This document shows, piece after piece, positions 6,285-9,456 of a stretch of 9,456 nucleotides of DNA. The DNA is taken from positions 1 through 9,456 of the forward strand of contig CAMKAM010000045.1 in the NCBI GenBank assembly GCA_946410475.1. The letters run 5' to 3'. The position numbers and the translations under genes are program-made. This stretch comes from an uncultured Bacillota bacterium. GTDB taxonomy: Bacteria; Bacillota; Clostridia; Peptostreptococcales; Anaerovoracaceae. The notes under the pieces were generated by a model. The model saw only the letters and a list, made by a program, of their open reading frames with translations, was not told the origin of the DNA and ran no database searches. How positions within the stretch are numbered: the stretch's first letter is position 1; each line of letters opens with the position of its first letter.

Positions 6285-6692
6285 CTACTGCTTTTCAAAA
6301 ATGATGTGGAAGCCGACGACTGAGAATTCCAGATTCCCATCTTCAGTATCTGTGAGCTTGAGGTCTGTATCAGAATCGGTTCCCTGTACTCTCAGACCCT
6401 CGTCGGTGTCAAACCATTTGGCTTCTTCATTTCCATCTGCTGAAGCGATCGTCGCAGTTCCGTCCTCTTTGCATTCGATGCTGAATGCGGCTTCCGGCAC
6501 TTCGTCGACGTTGACCTCTTCATCTTTGAAGGTGCCCTTAGTGGCCTTCCATGTGCCAACATACTTGCTGACAGCTGCTGATCCCTCATCTGTCGCAGCG
6601 CTGCCGCCGCCGTCGCTGCCGCCGCAGCCGGTCAGAACGAAGCACGAAGCGGCGATGATTATAACGAAAAGAACTAAAAGACTTTTTTTCAT
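6285..6692 (-). CDS. Small putative lipoprotein, function unknown
   Basis: The 135-residue product has a lipoprotein signal peptide: MKK, a hydrophobic run (residues 5-20) and the lipobox LTGC with C23 as the lipidated cysteine. A Gly/Ser-rich tether (GGSDGGGSAATDEGS) follows. The mature domain (about 43-135) is acidic, starts YVGTWKATKG and continues with alternating strand-like segments ending in VVGFHIIFEKQ. A GTWK start is common in small lipocalin-like beta-barrel lipoproteins of Firmicutes, but that is a shape-level resemblance only. It would sit on the outer face of the cytoplasmic membrane. The start is chosen at the ATG at 6690-6692 because the signal peptide begins there; an in-frame TTG further upstream (6767) adds a poorly fitting extension. 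No clear Shine-Dalgarno or promoter is visible upstream. It is convergent with the aminotransferase and divergent from the thiolase operon. Confidence 0.8.
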   Translation of the reverse strand: MKKSLLVLFVIIIAASCFVLTGCGGSDGGGSAATDEGSAAVSKYVGTWKATKGTFKDEEVNVDEVPEAAFSIECKEDGTATIASADGNEEAKWFDTDEGLRVQGTDSDTDLKLTDTEDGNLEFSVVGFHIIFEKQ

Positions 6693-6714
6693 AAGGTAAT
6701 GCTTTAATTGGCTA

Positions 6715-6743
6715 TTGCGTTTTCCTATCGCGAGTGATAGAAT
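6715..6743 (+). promoter_or_regulatory. Candidate extended -10 promoter of the thiolase-hbd operon
   Basis: TAGAAT at 6738-6743 matches 5 of 6 bases of the -10 consensus and is preceded by TG-A at 6735-6737, an extended -10. TTGCGT at 6715-6720, 17 bases upstream, is a weak -35 box. Transcription would begin near 6750, about 43 bases before the thiolase ATG. No Rex-type TTGTTAA-N4-TTAACAA palindrome, common at such operons, was found. Confidence 0.55.
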
Positions 6744-6793
6744 CGGCAGAAATGTGAATAAAAACAAGACAGTACAAGAAAGGAAGACATGAC

Positions 6794-7993
6794 ATGAAAG
6801 AAGCAGTAATCGTCAGCGCGGCAAGGACGCCGTTCGGAAGATATGGAGGGGGACTGAAGTCCCTGAAAGCGCCTGAGCTAGGAGGACTCGCGATAAAAGA
6901 AGCGATCGAAAGAGCGAAGATCGCGCCGGAGATCGTTGACGAAATGATATACGGTATCGTCGTTCCGGCAGGAGTCGGCCAGATCCCTGCAAGGCAGGCA
7001 GCGCTCGCGGCAGGTCTGCCTAAGGAAACGCCCTGTCTGACGATCAACAAGGTGTGCGGCAGCGCTCTTAAAGCAGTGACGCTTGCGGCGCAGATCATAA
7101 AGGCAGGAGATGCGGACATCATCGTGGCAGGAGGAATGGAGAGCATGTCGAATATCCCGTACTATGCCGACGGGATGAGATGGGGCGCCCGCATGTTCGA
7201 TACGAAGATGACGGACGGCATGGTCAAAGACGGACTGTGGTGTCCTCAGTATGATGTCCACATGGCTGTCCACGGCGGCGGCGTAGCAAAGGAATACGGC
7301 ATCTCGCGTGAGATGCAGGACGAATGGGCTCTCAGATCGCAGCAGAACTGGGCTGCGGGAGAAGAGAGGGGCGTCTTCGATGAGGAGCGCTTCCCTGTTG
7401 AGATCAAAGGCAGGAAAGGGAAAGTAACAATAGTAGAAAAGGACGAAGCTCCCCGTCCGGAAACGACTATGGAGGGTCTTGAGAAACTTCCTCCGCTGTT
7501 CGACCCCGAAAACACCGTTACGGCGGGCAACGCTCCCGGAACGAACGACGGAGCATCGGCAGTCGTGATCATGTCACGTGAAAAGGCGGAAGAACTCGGA
7601 TGCGAAGTGCTCGCTTCCATCAAGGGCTATGCACAGGTCGCCCGCGATGCGAAGTACATCGCGACAGTACCGGGTATCGCAATACAGAAAATAATCGACG
7701 ACAACGGTCTTTCCGGCGTCGACGCTTTCGACCTGATCGAGATCAACGAGGCGTTCGCGGCGGTGCCCCTTGTATCCGGGATCGGTATCCTCGACATGAC
7801 ATACGAAGAGATGGATGCGAAGGTCAACGTGAACGGCAGCGCGGTAGCTGTCGGTCATCCGATCGGCGCGTCCGGCGCGAGGATCCTCATGACGATGATC
7901 TACGAGCTGAGGAGAAGAGGCCTGAAGAGCGGCGTCGCATCGATATGCTCGGGCATGGCTCAGGGCGATGCGTGCTGGATCGAGGTCGAGTAA
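6794..7993 (+). CDS. thlA: Acetyl-CoA C-acetyltransferase (biosynthetic-type thiolase)
   Basis: This 399-residue thiolase should condense two acetyl-CoA to acetoacetyl-CoA, the first carbon-chain step of butyrate formation; the reverse reaction is also possible. All three catalytic regions are present: nucleophile C88 in NKVCGSALKA, N318 in NEAFA, H355 in GHPIGASGAR and the acid/base C385 in CSGMAQGDA. The last motif is unusual, since most bacterial members read C-x-GGG-x-G there; the cysteine itself is kept. VNVNGSAVAVGHPIG and VTAGNAPGTNDGASAVV are otherwise close to the family form. The length is typical. AGGAAG at 6781-6786 precedes two ATGs, at 6789 and 6794; only 6794 is in frame. The gene begins a two-gene operon with hbd, 22 bases apart. 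The gene symbol follows clostridial usage; beta-ketothiolase activity on other chain lengths is not excluded. Confidence 0.9.
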   Translation: MKEAVIVSAARTPFGRYGGGLKSLKAPELGGLAIKEAIERAKIAPEIVDEMIYGIVVPAGVGQIPARQAALAAGLPKETPCLTINKVCGSALKAVTLAAQIIKAGDADIIVAGGMESMSNIPYYADGMRWGARMFDTKMTDGMVKDGLWCPQYDVHMAVHGGGVAKEYGISREMQDEWALRSQQNWAAGEERGVFDEERFPVEIKGRKGKVTIVEKDEAPRPETTMEGLEKLPPLFDPENTVTAGNAPGTNDGASAVVIMSREKAEELGCEVLASIKGYAQVARDAKYIATVPGIAIQKIIDDNGLSGVDAFDLIEINEAFAAVPLVSGIGILDMTYEEMDAKVNVNGSAVAVGHPIGASGARILMTMIYELRRRGLKSGVASICSGMAQGDACWIEVE

Positions 7994-8015
7994 GCTTACG
8001 GAAGGAGATTGTGAC

Positions 8016-8867
8016 ATGAAAATAGAAAAGTGCGCTGTCCTTGGCGCAGGCCAGATGGGCGGCGGGATAATACAGGTATTCGCGACTTCGGGATTCGAGA
8101 CTGACGTATGGGTCAGATCGGAAGCCTCGGAGGAGAGAGCAGTGAACAAAATGGAGAAATATTTCTCGAAGCTGGTGGAAAAGGGCCGCATGACGGAAGC
8201 TGAAAAGACCGAATGCCTCTCGCGCATCAACTACATCAGAAACCTTGAGGACATCAAGGATGCCGATCTCGTGGTCGAGGCATGCGCTGAGGATCTGGAT
8301 CTGAAGGCTGATATCTTCAGGACGCTGGATGCGAACGTGAAGGCGGAAGCCATCCTTGCGACGAATACATCTTCGCTTCCCATAACGAAGATCGCAGCGG
8401 TAACAAACAGACCGGAGCAGGTCATAGGTATGCACTTCATGAACCCCGTACCGGTAATGAAACTGGTCGAGGTGATCAGAGGGCTGGAGACGAGCGATGA
8501 AGTGTATGCAGCGGTCAAGGAAATGTCGGAAGTGATCGGGAAGGTGCCGGTCGAGGTCAATGATTTCCCGGGCTTCGTAAGCAACCGTGTCCTTCAGGTA
8601 ATGATAAACGAAGCGATATTCTGTCTCTATGAAGGCATCGCCGAGCCCGAGGCTGTCGATACGGTCATGAAGTTGGGCATGAACCATCCCATGGGACCGC
8701 TGGCTCTTGCGGATCTGATCGGGCTCGATACGGTGCTCGCGATACTCGAGGTCCTCTATGACGGCTATCAGGATCCGAAGTATAGACCGTGTCCGCTCCT
8801 AAAGCAGTATGTCGATGCCGGACGGCTCGGCAGAAAAGTCGGGAGAGGGTTCTACGAGTACGACTAA
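8016..8867 (+). CDS. hbd: 3-hydroxybutyryl-CoA dehydrogenase
   Basis: The 283-residue enzyme reduces acetoacetyl-CoA to (S)-3-hydroxybutyryl-CoA with NAD(P)H in the cytoplasm, the step after thiolase. Residues 1-185 are the Rossmann domain with GAGQMG at 10-15. The catalytic set of the family is complete and correctly spaced: S119 in TNTSS, H140 in GMHFMNP, E152 in LVEV and N190 in FVSNRV. The C-terminal helical domain contains NHPMGPLALADLIGLD (223-238) and ends with LGRKVGRGFYEYD, the usual terminus. The length equals typical clostridial Hbd. The start at 8016 is chosen over an in-frame ATG at 7968, inside the thiolase gene, because AAGGAGA lies at 8002-8008 and the Rossmann fold begins directly after 8016. 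It is co-transcribed with the thiolase gene and followed by a terminator. Crotonase and butyryl-CoA dehydrogenase are not adjacent here. Confidence 0.94.
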   Translation: MKIEKCAVLGAGQMGGGIIQVFATSGFETDVWVRSEASEERAVNKMEKYFSKLVEKGRMTEAEKTECLSRINYIRNLEDIKDADLVVEACAEDLDLKADIFRTLDANVKAEAILATNTSSLPITKIAAVTNRPEQVIGMHFMNPVPVMKLVEVIRGLETSDEVYAAVKEMSEVIGKVPVEVNDFPGFVSNRVLQVMINEAIFCLYEGIAEPEAVDTVMKLGMNHPMGPLALADLIGLDTVLAILEVLYDGYQDPKYRPCPLLKQYVDAGRLGRKVGRGFYEYD

Positions 8868-8895
8868 GAGACGGCGATATGGATTTAAAAATGAG

Positions 8896-8924
8896 CGGGC
8901 GGCAGAAGACCGCCCGTTTTTATT
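8896..8924 (+). terminator. Intrinsic terminator after hbd
   Basis: CGGGCGG at 8896-8902 pairs with CCGCCCG at 8910-8916 around the loop CAGAAGA, followed by TTTTTATTT. It begins 28 bases after the hbd stop. Read on the minus strand the same stem is followed by CTCATTTTTAAA, so it may also end the XRE regulator transcript, whose stop codon lies at 8946. Confidence 0.9.
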
Positions 8925-8945
8925 TGGACTAAATATTGTGTGAAG

Positions 8946-9302
8946 TTAGTCAGGATCCTGATTGTCTAATGAATGTAGTTTTCTATAATACATCAATAAT
9001 CGTTCTTGATTTTTCTCGTTCAGTTCAGAAAAATGGTAAGCCATTTCAAAAAGGGCAGAGTCTTGTTCACTTGAAATGACAAGGGACTGCGGTTTTGAGT
9101 CATCACTGTTTTCACATAAATAGTCGTACGAAGTTCCAAATATGTGTGCGATATGGCAAATCATTTGATAGGAGGGTATGCGATCACCGTTTTCGTAGCG
9201 ACCATATCCCATGGGGGTGAGGTTAAGCATTCTTGCTGCTTCGGCTTTATTAATTCCCAAAGATGTTCGTATTTGCATTAGGCGGGTAGGTGAAAATGAC
9301 AT
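8946..9302 (-). CDS. XRE/Cro-family transcriptional regulator
   Basis: The 118-residue protein has an N-terminal helix-turn-helix domain of the Cro/C1 type (about residues 6-62): LMQIRTSLGINKAEAARMLNLTPMGYGRYENGDRIPS in pieces around residues 8-44, then the C-terminal helix ending SYDYLCENSDD, a form typical of Firmicute and phage or mobile-element repressors. Residues 75-118 are a helical Glu/Lys-rich tail (ALFEMAYHFSELNEKNQERLLMYYRKL), probably for dimerisation. The start at 9302 has GGGAG about eight bases upstream. A strong divergent-facing promoter and two palindromic elements lie just upstream, suggesting autoregulation. Base composition is visibly more AT-rich than the metabolic genes to the left, with codons such as AAT, TAT and TTA, suggesting acquired DNA. 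It most likely controls the divergent gene starting at 9411. The target and signal are unknown. Confidence 0.88.
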   Translation of the reverse strand: MSFSPTRLMQIRTSLGINKAEAARMLNLTPMGYGRYENGDRIPSYQMICHIAHIFGTSYDYLCENSDDSKPQSLVISSEQDSALFEMAYHFSELNEKNQERLLMYYRKLHSLDNQDPD

Positions 9303-9319
9303 ATTTGTTTCTCCCGGGG

Positions 9320-9348
9320 TTGTAAATAACCAATGGTTATGCTATTGT
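9320..9348 (+). promoter_or_regulatory. Candidate promoter of the divergent rightward gene
   Basis: TTGTAA at 9320-9325 and TATTGT at 9343-9348 each match 4 of 6 consensus bases and are separated by exactly 17 bases. The left palindrome (9326-9340) fills most of the spacer, so a repressor bound there would block polymerase. The boxes are only moderate; TATAGT at 9361-9366 is an alternative -10 without a good -35. Confidence 0.35.
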
Positions 9349-9363
9349 GTATCCAATGGTTAT
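9326..9363. promoter_or_regulatory. Paired palindromic operator-like sites for the XRE regulator
   Basis: ATAACCA-A-TGGTTAT at 9326-9340 is a perfect 15-bp dyad with one central base. The core CCAATGGTTAT (9330-9340) recurs exactly at 9353-9363, where the left arm is imperfect (TATCCA for ATAACCA). The centres, 9333 and 9356, are 23 bp apart, near two helical turns. The right site covers the predicted transcription start of the regulator; the left site lies in the spacer of the candidate rightward promoter. Paired operators between divergent genes are a standard arrangement for Cro/C1-type repressors. Binding is inferred. Confidence 0.7.
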
Positions 9364-9392
9364 AGTATACGTTGTCAGCAACAAATTATCAA
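9364..9392 (-). promoter_or_regulatory. Strong sigma-A promoter of the XRE regulator gene
   Basis: Read on the minus strand, TTGATA (9392 to 9387) and TATACT (9369 to 9364) each match 5 of 6 consensus bases with the optimal 17-base spacer. Transcription would start near 9357, inside the right palindromic site, giving a leader of about 55 bases that contains the left site. Confidence 0.75.
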
Positions 9393-9410
9393 GCAAGAAG
9401 GAGGAAGAAT

Positions 9411-9456
9411 ATGGGCACATATATGATGTCAAGAGACGAGATAGAACTGAATGTAG
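9411..9456 (+). CDS. Start of an unidentified gene, cut by the window edge
   Basis: An ATG at 9411 follows an excellent ribosome binding site, AAGGAGG at 9398-9404, six bases upstream. The visible 15 codons give MGTYMMSRDEIELNV and stay open to the end of the window. This is too little to assign a family. Its position, divergent from an XRE repressor with shared operators, suggests it is the repressor's regulated target, as in small phage, mobile-element or toxin-antitoxin-like loci; that is inference only. Confidence 0.65.
   Translation, partial: MGTYMMSRDEIELNV

Noticed and set aside
6693..6767. N-terminal extension of the lipoprotein from an upstream TTG
   Set aside because: The lipoprotein signal peptide begins exactly at the ATG at 6692, and an extension would put charged residues before a second hydrophobic stretch with no ribosome binding site.
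7887..8687. Minus-strand open frame of 266 codons antisense to thiolase and hbd
   Set aside because: It overlaps two well-supported genes and has the same His/Arg/Asp-rich shadow composition.
9211..9426. Plus-strand open frame of 71 codons across the regulator start
   Set aside because: It runs antisense through the XRE coding region and the operators. The better start, with AAGGAGG, is the ATG at 9411 in another frame.

Overview
The window reads as chromosomal DNA from a strictly anaerobic, amino-acid or oxo-acid fermenting bacterium, most likely a Clostridia-type Firmicute. The grounds are strong AAGGAGG-type ribosome binding sites, ferredoxin-dependent 2-oxoacid oxidation, a clostridial-type thiolase and 3-hydroxybutyryl-CoA dehydrogenase pair, a class I CoA-transferase, and frequent AGA/AGG and ATA codons in fairly GC-rich genes. 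The taxonomic placement is inference; no rRNA or other marker gene is present.

Layout. Positions 1-263 are a regulatory region: two inverted repeats, a candidate extended -10 promoter, and three tandem 22-bp repeats running into the first ribosome binding site. Positions 264-3352 hold a three-gene operon for a pyruvate-type 2-oxoacid:ferredoxin oxidoreductase, ordered gamma-delta fusion, alpha, beta. Positions 3383-4837 follow in the same direction with a fused two-domain CoA-transferase of the Pct/YdiF type, then a hairpin terminator. Positions 5016-6215 encode a fold-type I PLP aminotransferase with its own structured leader. A perfectly palindromic, probably bidirectional terminator separates it from a small lipoprotein gene on the minus strand (6285-6692). 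Divergent from the lipoprotein gene, 6794-8867 carry thiolase and 3-hydroxybutyryl-CoA dehydrogenase, closed by a terminator. Beyond about 8930 the DNA becomes visibly more AT-rich. It holds a minus-strand XRE/Cro-type repressor gene and, divergent from it, the start of an unidentified gene that leaves the window at 9456. Between these two lie paired palindromic elements over candidate promoters.

How the genes could work together. The aminotransferase would convert amino acids to 2-oxo acids. The oxidoreductase would decarboxylate pyruvate, or a related oxo acid, to acyl-CoA, CO2 and reduced ferredoxin. Thiolase and the dehydrogenase would make acetoacetyl-CoA and 3-hydroxybutyryl-CoA, the first two steps towards butyrate. 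The CoA-transferase would exchange CoA between the acyl-CoA product and a free acid such as acetate. Crotonase, butyryl-CoA dehydrogenase and electron-transferring flavoprotein genes are not in the window. No clearly novel system is visible in the metabolic part. The least explained elements are the repeat-rich por leader, the aminotransferase leader with two mutually exclusive hairpins, and the repressor-controlled divergent locus at the right edge.
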